Below are positions 24,867-36,300 of a DNA stretch of 64,000 nucleotides, one piece after another. A program made the position numbers and the translations under genes. Each line of letters starts with the position of its first letter. The first letter of the stretch is position 1. Under the pieces are notes generated by a model. The model did no database searches and was not told the DNA's origin. It saw only the letters and a list, made by a program, of their open reading frames with translations. Source of the stretch: Sinohyriopsis cumingii (Eukaryota > Mollusca > Bivalvia > Unionida > Unionidae); contig CM068842.1 of assembly GCA_028554795.2 (NCBI GenBank), positions 22,850,590 to 22,914,589 on the forward strand, in the 5' to 3' direction.

Positions 24867-25688
24867 GTAACATTATCAGGTACAGTAGTATTATCACAGT
24901 TGTTAAAACAGTAACATTATCAGGTACAGTAGTATTATCACAGTTGTTAAAACAGTAACATTATCAGGTACAGTAGTATTATCACAGTTGTTAATACAGT
25001 AACAGTATCAGGTACAGTAGTGCTATCACAGTTGTTAATACTGTAACAGTATCAGGTACACTAGTGCTATCACAGTTGTTAATACTGTAACAGTATCAGG
25101 TACAGTAGTACTATCACAGTTGTTAATAATGTAACATTATCAGGTACAGTAGTATTATCACAGTTGTTAATAATGTAACATTATCAGGTACAGTAGTATT
25201 ATCACAGTTGTTAATACTGTAACATTATCAGGTACAGTAGTATTATCACAGTTGTTAATACTGTAACATTATCAGGTACAGTAGTATTATCACAGTTGTT
25301 AATAATGTAACATCAGGTACAGTAGTATTATCACAGTTGTTAATACTGTAACATTATCAGGTACAGTAGTATTATCACAGTTAATACTGTAACATTATCA
25401 GGTACAGTAGTATTATCACAGTTGTTAATACTGTAACATTATCAGGTACAGTAGTATTATCACAGTTGTTAATAATGTAACATTATCAGGTACAGTAGTA
25501 TTATCACAGTTGTTAATACTGTAACATTTTCAGGTACAGTAGTATTATCACAGTTGTTAATATTGTAACATCAGGTACAGTAGTATTATCACAGTTGTTA
25601 ATACTGTAACATTATCAGGTACAGTAGTATTATCACAGTTGTTAATACTGTAACATTATCAGGTACAGTAGTATTATCACAGTTGTTA
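24867..25688. repeat. 44-bp minisatellite, about 19 copies
   Basis: The core CAGGTACAGTAGTATTATCA recurs every 44 bases, with a few units shortened by 4-6 bases (for example near 25310 and 25380). Units near 25000-25110 share GTGCTATCA variants next to each other, as expected from local duplication. Confidence 0.97.
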
Positions 25689-28124
25689 GTTTTGGTCTTC
25701 TCTTGTCACAATAGTGGTATATTTCATTTTCGGTTATGTATGGTATCAAACATCAGCTGCGAACTGCCAGTGACATTCCAAAATCATGATGTTTTGATGT
25801 TTGGAGCCAGTTCAGGCTAAAATGCACTACAGTGGGAAGATGGATGTGAGTTTGCAACAATTGGGTCCATTACACATGTATGCAGTGGCATTGGTTGTCG
25901 GTTATTTTTCAGAGTGCAGCTGTTATAGATATACTAAGAGGCCTGAGTCATTGTTAATGAAAGTACCGACATTTACATAAGTCTCTTTCACTGATGATGA
26001 ACCAAAGATGGCAAAAGTCAAGCATTGGATTGCATGCAATTTGATGAGATTTTACTGGTGGCCAGAACACTCTTTTGATTAAAATTTGTTTACTTTAAAT
26101 TTATCTAGATAAAGTTAGAGTTGTATTTTTCAAGTTGATAAGGAGTGAAAACCACATCAGGCTACCTTTTACTTGTGAACCATACTGATTTGCAGATAAT
26201 TATTTTTCATACATAAAAACCATAATATGGACCTAAAATGAAGTAACATGTTATGAAACACTTGGCATCTTTTAAAGTTCCTACTGTAGAATTTACATGT
26301 AAACTTTTAAATTTTTCATGAGTTTAAAATATGGACAATTGGATATATGATTGTGTACACAGTGCCAAGGCTATGCACCTTTTCGTACAGAAAATTGCTC
26401 AGTAAAGGAGAATTAGTCTGTGACATCAGTCAGTATTTTTGGAATATTACTGCAACTTTTGAGATTGTTAATGGATTAAATCTTAATTTGCTGTCCTTCA
26501 GTTATAACATTTTGTTTCAAGTTGCTTTTGAAATCTTGATATTAATTTTGATTAAACATATAATTTTTCTCATGTTTATATGCATTGTGTATTAAATGGC
26601 AGTAGAGAATCAACAATTTTTCATACAATTTTATTAGGGTAGTTTTAGGTATATATTGTGTTTTCACTTTTGGTGCATCTATATAGATTGCATATGAATT
26701 ATAGATGTTGAAAATGTTCCTAATTAATTGTAATAATGCACTGGTTGACAAGTTTGGCGTAATTTCCCATTGACTGATTTAGTCATGTGGGTTCTATTGC
26801 AGTGTTGGGTACTGTGACAAATATCATGTAGGGAGTATTGCAACTTAAGAGCCATACTACGGCCTTAATGTGTATATAAGAAGAGCAAGTTGATCAGTTA
26901 ATTGATTCTTATTTCATATGTTCTGATTTTAATGTCAGCCTGCAGATGTTTTTAATGTTGTGTTTAGATATAATTTAAGAGCAAATTATTTGGCAGGCCA
27001 AATACATTTGTTTGCTAACACGCACTAATTCTCAAGTGTGAACTGTCAGTCAGCTAAGGTTAATCAAAGAGCATGACGTTTTTTTTCTTCTGGCTTTATA
27101 GTAACATTCCAATTATATTTGGGTATAATTACATTAAATACAAAATTGTAGTGACATCCTGTGATAGATTGTGTCCGCTCCTGGGGTTAGGTAAAGGTCA
27201 TTAGGTCATAAGTAGCAGCATGACTTGTTATGCCTGAAAATCTGGCTTAGGTCACATCATCATCTTTGGCATGTTTACAGCTTGGCATTTCTCATTCACT
27301 ACATCAACATAACATGTATTTTGTTCATAAAGTGAGCTATAACATGTATTTTGTTCATAAAGTGAGCTATTCCATGCAGTTATGAATGATATTATTAGTT
27401 ATAAGTAATTGTTACGCTAAAAATGTCCCAGCTTTAATTCACAGATATATACACTTATTTCGGCAGACATGATTTGAATATTCATTCATGTGAAGCACAG
27501 GTGTGGCTATTATAATTACATTAATAATGTGTTTTCGATGGATGTTGTAACTTTTAAGAGATGTATTTTTAACAGATCAGATATTTTGATCACACGGCTT
27601 GACTACTTACGCCTTAAGTTGATGATGCCTTGTTTACTTTGCAAAGTCTGATATGGGGGACAAAGGGATGAATCTAAATTCCCCAGACTACCAATAACAA
27701 ATTATCACCTAAGCTAATATCAATTCAAAAAAGAGCACAACCCCAAAAATCTATTTTATCAAGACCCTTAGTATATACAGTACCATGACAATATTAAGCA
27801 ATGAGTAATAAATGCAGTGGTAAGAAATTATATAAAGGGCAGTAGAATGCGACACAGGGGTCTTGGGGGTGGGGGAACAGACCAAACATATCAAGAGCTA
27901 TGGGAAAAGCTGGAGACCAACTGCTTAGGGTGTGGTGTTATGCCTGTGTGCATATAGCAGATCCTATAACAATTGATAAAGATGGACCTTCCTCCCCATG
28001 CCATACTGCAGTCATGGGAAATCTGCCTGACCTAGCAATGTCAGTAGTAACAGGCCCTATATAAACAACCATAAATGTTAGGACATTAAGGACAACAATA
28101 AGTAACAAACCCACAAATTAATGT

Positions 28125-28128
<4 letters not shown>
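25689..28128. other. No gene seen (intronic)
   Basis: AT-rich DNA without a coding signal. A perfect 30-bp direct duplication lies at 27311-27370 (separate entry). The open frame at 26347-26595 is hydrophobic and AT-driven and is not credible as a gene. Confidence 0.55.
27311..27370. repeat. Perfect 30-bp tandem duplication
   Basis: Two identical copies side by side of a 30-base unit starting AACATGTATTTTGTTCATAA and ending GTGAGCTAT. Confidence 0.97.

Positions 28129-28199
<71 letters not shown>
28129..28199. repeat. (AT)n microsatellite
   Basis: About 35 uninterrupted AT dinucleotides. Confidence 0.97.
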
Positions 28200-28204
<5 letters not shown>

Positions 28205-28448
28205 ATCGAACACAAGCAATGCAGGTAGAAGTAATAAAAGTGACACCATATATTCACAGTACAATTAACAGAACAAGGCTGTTAGTAATGCAATGGTAAT
28301 ATGCCCAAACAGAATAGGATAATATGTTTTATGCCACAAAGATGACTGCAGATTGTTATTAGAAAGGCATATGAGATTATATCATTAGATATATACAAAT
28401 TACCATTTAGAAACTTATCTAAGACTTTGGAAAACTTTTAAGATATAT

Positions 28449-28705
28449 ATGGTGGTCTAATACCCAGGACCATCAGGCCCAGCTGCACAATACATCACAA
28501 TAAATAGTCTAATTTTTTTAATTAAAAAAAAACAACTTAAAAAAATTAAAGTATGACCCAAAAATCAAAATATATAAAGTGGTCTAATACCCAGGACCAT
28601 CAGGCCCAGCTGCACAAAAAATATTTAAGAATTCTCTACAAGTTCCAAAACAATAAGACATGTAAGGTGGTCCAACACCTGGAATCATCAGACCCAGCTA
28701 CACAA
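28449..28705. repeat. Three spaced copies of a 38-bp phrase
   Basis: A phrase beginning GTGGTCTAATACCCAGGACC and ending CCCAGCTGCACAA occurs near 28452, 28578 and (diverged) 28666. The first two are identical over the phrase. The roughly 126-base and 90-base spacings suggest a partly decayed tandem repeat. Confidence 0.8.
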
Positions 28706-29949
28706 GGTAGCAACCAGGTTAAGTAAAATAGCCATAACTAGATAATCACTAAGCGGGAACCATTTTGGTACTATCTTCTTACAAAGCAGCGCAGAATTAT
28801 CATCAAAATTGTGCCAAAACAACAAGCTGTCTTTCGGCAATTGGGGTCAAAATTACACCCAGGATAACAAGGGTGCTTTCTGTTTGCATGGGCTCTTCCT
28901 GTCCCACCCACCTGCCTTGCCACTTTCTGACATTATAATAAAACAATGTGCCATGCACACATAAATGCGTGAGGGGTGAGGCTTTATTTCCACCACTCAT
29001 GACCAATTACATATCCCACTTTGTGGGAATTAACCAGTTGCGCATGGCCTAGGGGCAAATGCGACTATAATTTAAGTAAGTCAGTGCGACCTTTGTCACC
29101 CTTCACTCTTTGTCAAATGCAAGAAATATGTCTATTGTCTCAATACGCTATGGACCAGCCACATTTGTAGTCAGATGTGGCTATGGTAAAAATGCTAAAG
29201 TTATCAAAACTTGCATCTGCTCCAAAACCATAAGAACCTTAAGCACCAAAGACTATGGTGTACCAGCAAGAGTAGACCTTTAACCTATAGACTAGGTTCT
29301 TTTATTTTTTTTTAATCCCCCCACCCCACTTGTATGAATGAATAAAGAATACATGAAAACATACTGAACACCAATAGCTTGCATGACTCAGTACTATTAC
29401 CATATTAACCCTGCATATGAAAAATAACAAGATACACATGAGTATTTTAGTCTTTATTGGTAATTAGTTGCTTGATGCACTGCATTCTCATGCACTTGCA
29501 TGCTTCTACACTGTACATCTGTATTTAAAAGTACTTTTCAGCCAGAAAAGCGAATGCAATTCCTTGTTGCTTGCTGTTAGTCATAACTTATGTTAACAAA
29601 GTTTATAAACAAGTTTGTTTGCTACTAACCAATTCAGCTTACACTAACAATGCTCTGGATCATAATGTATTGCATTTCATAATGTGGTCTTAACATTAGT
29701 CATGCTATGTTTCACAAAATCATTTCATGTAAGTAACTTGATTTGTTAGGCTCGTCTATTGTCTTATTAAATGCTGTTACCTTTTTTTGAAACCTCTGTT
29801 CATTAATTGCACCCTTAGAATAAGATCGTTCCCTTAGAATACAACTATATCCTCAAGTGAACCAAAAGCTGGTGGCAAAACAGACCCTTACTGAATCTGT
29901 TGCAGTGCATGAGGGGCAATGTGGCAGACTGTACTTGTAAATAGTGTCT
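28706..29949. other. No gene seen (intronic)
   Basis: No domain-bearing frame and no recognisable element. It contains short frames on both strands only. Confidence 0.55.
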
Positions 29950-30009
29950 ACCCATTTTTTCTGGGTTATACCCTGTATGTGCATACAGGGTATAATCCAT
30001 AAAAGAATG
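29950..30009. repeat. Hairpin: 14-bp perfect arms within a longer imperfect palindrome
   Basis: TTATACCCTGTATG (29966-29979) and its exact complement (29982-29995) are separated by two bases. Pairing continues imperfectly outward through CATTTTTTCTGGG / TCCATAAAAGAATG and probably GTGTCTAC / GTAGACC. This is most likely a small foldback element. No flanking duplication was identified. Confidence 0.8.
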
Positions 30010-30519
30010 TAGACCAGAGTTTTTTTCCAGATTCTCAAGAAAAGGATTACATAGACTCAGTGTGGACAAGGAATTTTTAAATTTTTATCCAAGTCAGTGA
30101 AATTATCAGTTTCTCTGATGGATTGAAATACATGTAATGCTAAAACATTCTTTTGTGATAAATAATGTGAACATTTTGCTCGGTTTTTGAATTATAAGTT
30201 GAATTCATCGATATACTTCATGTTTAAAAAATATTAGATATCATTCAGAGACAAAGGTGTGCCATTATAAATATAATGGCAGGCTTCAACATGGTGGGTC
30301 AGTATCTTTATTCTTATCTGATTGTTAGTTGATAATTTATTTCAGTTAATTCATATTCCGTACAATTTATAACCTTCAATGCAGATCACTGTCATCTCAG
30401 AGAATCTGGCTGAGTTGAATTATAATAAGTAAAAAGCACCATGAAAATGTAGAATTTTCCGTAAAGGTTTCATATATGGAACAATTTTTTTCAATAAAAA
30501 TGGTAATTTGTGTTTTTTT

Positions 30520-30551
30520 ATCAACATCAGTTCTTACACAGCATCTAATTA
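30520..30551. repeat. Single left-hand unit of the 31-bp minisatellite
   Basis: This unit (ACATCAGTTCTTACACAGCA followed by TCTAATTA) matches the unit of the array at 32952-33372, with several differences. It shows that the transposon between them landed inside this repeat. Confidence 0.75.
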
Positions 30552-30768
30552 CACTGGACAACAAATTTTTACAAAAGTCATGTTACTGAAATAAAATTAG
30601 TCAATTCTTATCAATTTTTATGTGCTGAACACGAATATGACAGTCAAATTGCAAAATTGGCTCTAGTTTTTTTGTAATCTGCAAGAAATTAATGTTTACA
30701 TAACGAAATGCATTCCAATAGTAAAAGGTCAACTGTAATAGCCTACCTATAAAAAATCAAGTCATTGA

Positions 30769-32457
30769 CTACATCTTAGATTTCTTCGCCTGTCTCTTGT
30801 ACAGCTGTTCGGGAGCATCTCTGAGGAGTGTCCAGCAGTAGTCAGCCAGCATTGTAATGGACCATTTTCCCTGGTATCTTTGTTCCATTGTTGCGATATC
30901 TTGATGAAAACGTTCGCCGTGTTCATCACTAACAATACCACAGTTGCTAGGAAAGAAATCCAAATGGGAATGAAGGAAGTGAATCTTTAGAGACATATTG
31001 CAGCCAAGTTTCTTATACTTCATCAACATGTCTTCTACTAGTTCCTTATAGTTTTCTGCCCTAACATTTCCGAGGAAGTTTGTAGAAACTAGGCGAAAAG
31101 CATTCCATGCTTGTTTCGCGTCACCTTCCAGCAAGTTGTTGAACCGGTCATCTTTGAAAAGCTCTCGAATCTGAGGACCCACAAAAACTCCCTCTTTAAT
31201 CTTTGCTTCGCTGAGTCGAGGGAATTTTTCATGCAGGTATCGGAATGCTGGCAAAGTCCGGTCAATGGCTTTCACGAAGTTCTTCATCAAACCTAGTTTG
31301 ATGTGAAGGGGTGGTAGCAAGATTTTCTGAGCCTCAACCAGAGCTGGGTGTTGGATATTCTTCTCTCCAATGGCTACATTCTGCCTGTGAGTCCATTCCT
31401 TCCTCATGTAGTGCATTTCCCTTGCTCGGCTATCCCACTCGCATAAGAAACACATGTATTTTGTATATCCTTGCTGCAGTCCCATTAAAAGGGCAACTAC
31501 CTTCAAATCACCACAGAGGTGCCAGCTGTACTTGTTATACTCAATGGAATTCAGTAGCTGCCTTAAGTTATCGTATGTCTCTTTCATGTGGACAGCATAC
31601 GCTACTGGAATAGATGGAAGAATGTTTCCATTGTGCAAAAGCACAGCCTTGAGACTCAGTTTCGAAGAGTCCACAAATAGTCTCCATTCTTGTGGGTCAT
31701 GAGTGATTTTTAAAGCATTCATGAGGCCCTCAATATCGGAACAGAATATCAGATTACTTTCCTTTCTGAAGAAAGGCTCCAATTGCTGGTGGCGCTTTCG
31801 ATATGCAGTAATTGTGACATCTTCTTCTAGAAGATTCCATTGTTGGAGTCTTGATCCTAGCAATTCTGCCTTGTTCTTTGATAAGTCCAAATCACGAATC
31901 AGGTCATTTAGTTCTTCCTGTGTTATTCTGTGTGGGGTTGATGATGCACCACAGTGAAAATCTGGATCACTGCATGCTGATGGACCAGGAGAAGAACAGG
32001 TCGACTCACCTTTGTCTTCGTCAGATGAATCAAGAGAATATTCTGCTGGAGGTTCTGGAATAGGAAGTCCCTCACCATGTGGAACTGGTTTCAATGCAGA
32101 CGGAATGTTTGGGTAGACTATTCTCGACTTCTTTCGCTTCGTTATTCCGCCGGAAAGAGGAGGAACCAAGCAGAAGTAACAGTCATTTAGGTGGTTGCTT
32201 GGCTCTCTCCACACCATTGGGACTGCAAACGGCATTGATGACCTTTTGCAATTCAACCACTGTGAAAGCTGTGTTGTACATGTAGCACAGCATATATGCG
32301 GAGCCCAAGGCTTGTCTTGGTCACCAACCTTGCATCCGAAGTAAAGATGATATGCCTTCTTCACTTGAGAATTGATACTTTTCTTCTGGTTGGCAAATGT
32401 CACTTCCCCACAAATATAGCAAAAATTGTCCGCGGTATTAACACACTTTCGAGGCAT
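30769..32457 (-). CDS. Putative transposase, 562 aa, intact
   Basis: A single uninterrupted frame starting MPRKCVNTADNFCYICGE. The N-terminus carries Cys pairs at 13/16 and 57/60 plus Cys42, 93 and 96, a likely zinc-binding, DNA-contacting region. Residues 98-180 are Pro/Ser/acidic-rich and probably a linker. The core shows Asp263 (FVDSSK), Asp317 (CGDLKV), a CFLC pair at 336/339, His385 (LHIKLG) and an acidic/His cluster near 511-518 (DEHGERFHQD). Together these look like an RNase H-fold DDE transposase. The C-terminus (YQGKWSITMLADYCW) is Trp-rich and then basic. I recall similar intronless proteins scattered as multi-copy genes in many invertebrates, consistent with a transposon. A domesticated gene is the alternative, but the terminal repeats and target duplication favour a mobile copy. 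Confidence 0.8.
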   Translation of the reverse strand: MPRKCVNTADNFCYICGEVTFANQKKSINSQVKKAYHLYFGCKVGDQDKPWAPHICCATCTTQLSQWLNCKRSSMPFAVPMVWREPSNHLNDCYFCLVPPLSGGITKRKKSRIVYPNIPSALKPVPHGEGLPIPEPPAEYSLDSSDEDKGESTCSSPGPSACSDPDFHCGASSTPHRITQEELNDLIRDLDLSKNKAELLGSRLQQWNLLEEDVTITAYRKRHQQLEPFFRKESNLIFCSDIEGLMNALKITHDPQEWRLFVDSSKLSLKAVLLHNGNILPSIPVAYAVHMKETYDNLRQLLNSIEYNKYSWHLCGDLKVVALLMGLQQGYTKYMCFLCEWDSRAREMHYMRKEWTHRQNVAIGEKNIQHPALVEAQKILLPPLHIKLGLMKNFVKAIDRTLPAFRYLHEKFPRLSEAKIKEGVFVGPQIRELFKDDRFNNLLEGDAKQAWNAFRLVSTNFLGNVRAENYKELVEDMLMKYKKLGCNMSLKIHFLHSHLDFFPSNCGIVSDEHGERFHQDIATMEQRYQGKWSITMLADYCWTLLRDAPEQLYKRQAKKSKM

Positions 32458-32570
32458 TACTGTTCTTTATTGTACGTAAATGGATAAAATAATAAGTTTT
32501 ATGTAACAGTAGCTTGAACTGTCTCGCACAACGTCTAAAATATTTTAAATGCTGAACCTATCTGATTGGG

Positions 32571-32691
32571 CTTTATATAGTACACTGCTTACGTCAGCTT
32601 CAGCAGCCGCCTGGCATTAGTATAATAGGCCTACACATGTATAGTACACTGCTGACGTCAACTTACTTCAGCAGCCGCATGGCATTAGTAT
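32571..32691 (-). promoter_or_regulatory. Probable transposase promoter: TATA box and duplicated CRE-like block
   Basis: On the minus strand CTATATAAAG (32580-32571) is a strong TATA box about 115 bases upstream of the transposase ATG. Further upstream a block of about 55 bp is present twice (32575-32632 and 32639-32691). The outer copy holds a perfect palindromic CRE, TGACGTCA (32653-32660), and the inner copy a near-match, TTACGTCA. Both share CAGCAGCCGC and GGCATTAGTAT. Confidence 0.55.
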
Positions 32692-32951
32692 TGCATTGCA
32701 TCAGAAAATGATGCAATCAACTGTGGATGATGTGAGCATGATGGTATTATGCAATGTTACATCATTATTCCGGATGTTGCTGCAGTCCTACTGGAGAAAT
32801 TTACACAGTGAAACATAGAAAATGAGGTATATGAATATCTTCAAAACGAGAGCCAATACAAATTTTTCACGGTTATATTCGTGTTCGGCACACCAAAATA
32901 CTACAGATTAGGGCCTTTTCAAGTCAGTAATGATTTCACTGTTGACCAGTG

Positions 32952-33372
32952 TTATATACATCAGTTCATACACAAGACCTAATTACATAAATCAGTTCAT
33001 ACACAAGACCGAATTACATACATCAGTTCATACACAAGACCTAATTGCATACATCAGTTCATATGCAAGACCGAATTACATACACCAGTTCATACACAAG
33101 ACCTAATTGCATACATCAGTTCATATGCAAGACCAAATTACATACTTCATTTAATACACAAGACCTAATTACATACACCAGTTCATACGCAAGACCGAAT
33201 TACATACATCAGTTAATACACAAGACCTAATTACATACACCAGTTCATACACAAGACCTAATTACATACAGCAGTTCATATGCAAGACTGAATTACATAC
33301 TTCATTTAATACAGAAGACCTAATTACACACATCAGATCATACACAAGACCCAATTTCATACATCAATTCAT
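32952..33372. repeat. 31-bp minisatellite, about 13 copies
   Basis: The unit CAGTTCATACACAAGACCTA plus ATTACATACAT repeats with a 31-base period (for example starts at 33024 and 33055). Variation is mainly TACACAAG/TATGCAAG and CCTAATT/CCGAATT. It abuts the right end of the DNA transposon. A short open frame across it (33045-33230) is a by-product of the repeat. Confidence 0.95.
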
Positions 33373-33398
33373 ACATACCATTGATACATTACATTATG

Positions 33399-36300
33399 AA
33401 TATTAGCCTGCTACCTTGCGAATCCAGCCCTACTAAAAGATGAAAATTCGTTTTCCCTGTCTGTATTAGAGACAGAGGGCAATAACTTTTTCCCATTACC
33501 TCCCCTTGATACGACCAGGTGTTGCCAGTTTTTAGCTTTACTGCTGTACAGACTACATGTCGTAAAATTTATCCTGGAACAATCCAGCACTTGTCGTGTT
33601 CCTATGGGCCCATCCAATGTCCATATTGGATTAATTGATCTACTGCAGGTTGTATGCTTTATTTTACAATTTCTGTCAATTTTTGGGTGATTTGTCACTT
33701 GTCGGCACTTCTTATTGTAAGGTCACAACCCCACCGCACTATTGTTAACCTTATAACAAGGTCATCATGAGTTGGTTTACCATTGACTTTGTTCACTTAC
33801 TCCATTGGTTACAGATCTCGTATTAGCGAAATTCTTAAGTGCTGCTCAATAATTATGCTTATTCATATTTCACACTGTTCTGATGGAATTTTGGTTTAAT
33901 TATTAAGTAAGCAATGTGCGTAATTGATGACAGGGCCATAGGTTTCTCATAAGACCCTTTCACTGTTCACTGTTCTGTTAGTTAAGACAGCGTATTAGTG
34001 ACTTAGTAATTTCAATACATTACTAGTTTCTGCTTTAATATGTGTTTTGTATTGTTTCAGCAGATGTCAGTTTAAATGATTTATATGCAGTTTCAGAGCG
34101 TGGAAGACTACCATGACTCTTGTTTATACTATGATATGCAGCATCTATAATATGTAGTCAGTGGAAGTCTGAGCTTCTGTTTTAGGTAATCTGTGATATA
34201 CCCGGTAATGGTTTGCCATTATGCTAGTAGCTAGCTAGTCACATGCTAACTTGCTAATCAATGTTTTGCTTTCTCTTCTTGTGTCATTTCAGGAGGAATT
34301 TTTACTATATGACTGAAATGCATGTTCAGAGAGATCATCCTTTTGGCACTGAAAGGAAGGAAAGATGGAATAAATCAAGGAAGACAATATACGGTTCTTT
34401 GTTGGTGATACCGATTCATTGGGAAGTATTCCCCAATTTTAGATGGCCCAGAAGGCATAAGTCCCCCTGCATGTCCGAGCATAGCCTTCAGGCTTGTAAG
34501 TCCGGGCGATTGCGGTTCATGCTGGATCTGTTGTATCTAACTATTAATAATGCCATGCCATTGCCAGCCGTCCCGACATCAACTGTCTTGCTGATACCAG
34601 CAGTCCAGTGGACACCAGCAGTCCAGCTGACATGGGCAGACCAGCGATCCCAGCATGGGGACCTTTTTGTTGAAATGGTCCAGCCACATAGTTGATACAT
34701 GGATCTTAATGATAGATCCATCCGTACTGCTTTGCCATCGGCATCTTATCATTACTTAAATTTACAGGGATCTTAGTGACAAATCGGTTCATCCAACTGT
34801 ACTGTCGGCAACATGACCTTTCTATTATAGAGACTTCACTGAGGAATATGTCTGTCCAGCAAGGTCGTTGGAGAGACTGGTACTGGTGATATCCAGACCA
34901 TCTTCTATACAGACAGCTTCCAGGCCAACCATTCACTGGGCAAACCAGACAGCAGTGGAAGACTTCTGCTGGTCCACAATGAGAGCTAGAGAAGTTTTAC
35001 TGAACATGGAATTGAGTCCTCATACCACTTAGTATACCTTCTCTTGTGCTGTAAGTAGACCCAGTTAGGCCTTGACACACAGTGCATACAATGGAACTTC
35101 TTCAAATCCACCATGAATGGACTGAAGTTAGCTTTTAAGCTGCCATCGAGGACAATTTATTTTTCGGTTGTTGGCTACTTCAGAATGCCCCCATCCTTAC
35201 CACTGCTCTGAATAATCGGTAAATCTTGCTGAGCTGGGAGAAACAGACCTATGGCGACAGAAGCCTTCAGAACCGATGTCCCGCCACTTGACAAGAATGT
35301 AGTTGCAGTTCATATGTATGCTTGTCTGTTTTTTAGGGTAGACAAATCTGTTCCAATCCCATCAGAGCTGGTTAGGAATGTCATTGCAGACACCTGGCAG
35401 TAGCCATGCTTGGGAGGTGACAGGATTGCTAATGTCATTGACCAGGGCTGCTCACCATACCATGGCCAAGTCTTTGACGGATTCGGCCAGTCTACTCTTG
35501 ATACGACGTGTTGCATGTGTGTGATCCATATCTCTCCTACCTTGTCATTCCCTTCCTTTCAGGATGACCCTGTTCAGTCACCATTGCTTTGGAGAAAAAG
35601 GAAGTTTGGAGGCAGGCAGTTCATGAACTGTCCTGCCATCTTGCCGCTGAACCAGTACAGGTGTTTGGAACCACTCAGTCACCGTCAGTGTGAAGGGATG
35701 TTCAGAGGCATCAAGATGGTGGGATCTCCTCAGTCATAAATGTACCAACATCTATCCCTAGGATGCAATCGGACAGTAGCAGTATAAAACCGATTTTTGA
35801 ACTCACTGGACCTCTATGGGGAGGGCTGAACCAGGTCATTCGGAGGGGCTTCGGGTTTCCTTCATCAACATTCTCCTCTCCCCTCTACACGAATACACCA
35901 TCAGATCGGGAATGGATGCCTTTCTACAGGAGATACAATCCCACATCTAAACAAAAGGTGCGGGAGCTTTTTAAGGACACATTTCCCAGTGTTTTACTCA
36001 AGGCTGTTTCTTTTTTGGAAGGCAAACAGCAAGTTGAGAACCACCATCATTGAAGTTGCCTCACCCAACTCAAGATGGAGACGGCGAGGTCAATCCGCCT
36101 CTCCATTAGACATGCAGTTCTCTTACCCTGTGTGCAGAAGCTAAAGCTATCAGTTAACATGGTATGTATGATATTGACTTTAGCGATGTGTCGGCTAGAA
36201 ATTTGAAGGGATTCAAATGGGTATTGGTTAATGAGACCATTTTTGTCTAAAAGATCCATTAGGTCTATTACCCACCCCAAAACATGTTTGCCATGATGCC

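Larger units (their letters stand above)
30552..32951 (-). mobile_element. 2.4-kb DNA transposon with CACTGG termini (CACTA/EnSpm-like, tentative)
   Basis: The ends are CACTGGACAACA (left) and the complement CACTGGTCAACA (right, at 32951). A second inverted block of about 55 bp lies at 30616-30671 / 32840-32897 (GAACACGAATAT and TTGGCTCT landmarks). A 3-bp target-site duplication TTA flanks it at 30549-30551 and 32952-32954. The duplication fits the interrupted minisatellite unit, which reads CTAATTACATACATCAG elsewhere. CACTR-type ends with 3-bp duplications are typical of the EnSpm/CACTA branch of CMC transposons. One intact ORF lies inside. The superfamily call rests on the ends; I could not confirm it from the protein. 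Confidence 0.82.

Noticed and set aside
24867-25688. CRISPR-like array
   Set aside because: The whole unit repeats with no unique spacers. It is a eukaryotic minisatellite.
31111-32487. + strand frames opposite the transposase
   Set aside because: They are shadows of the 562-codon minus-strand ORF.
34261-34695. 144-codon frame considered as a host exon
   Set aside because: It lies inside the inverted terminal repeats of the DIRS-like element and has no host-like domain.
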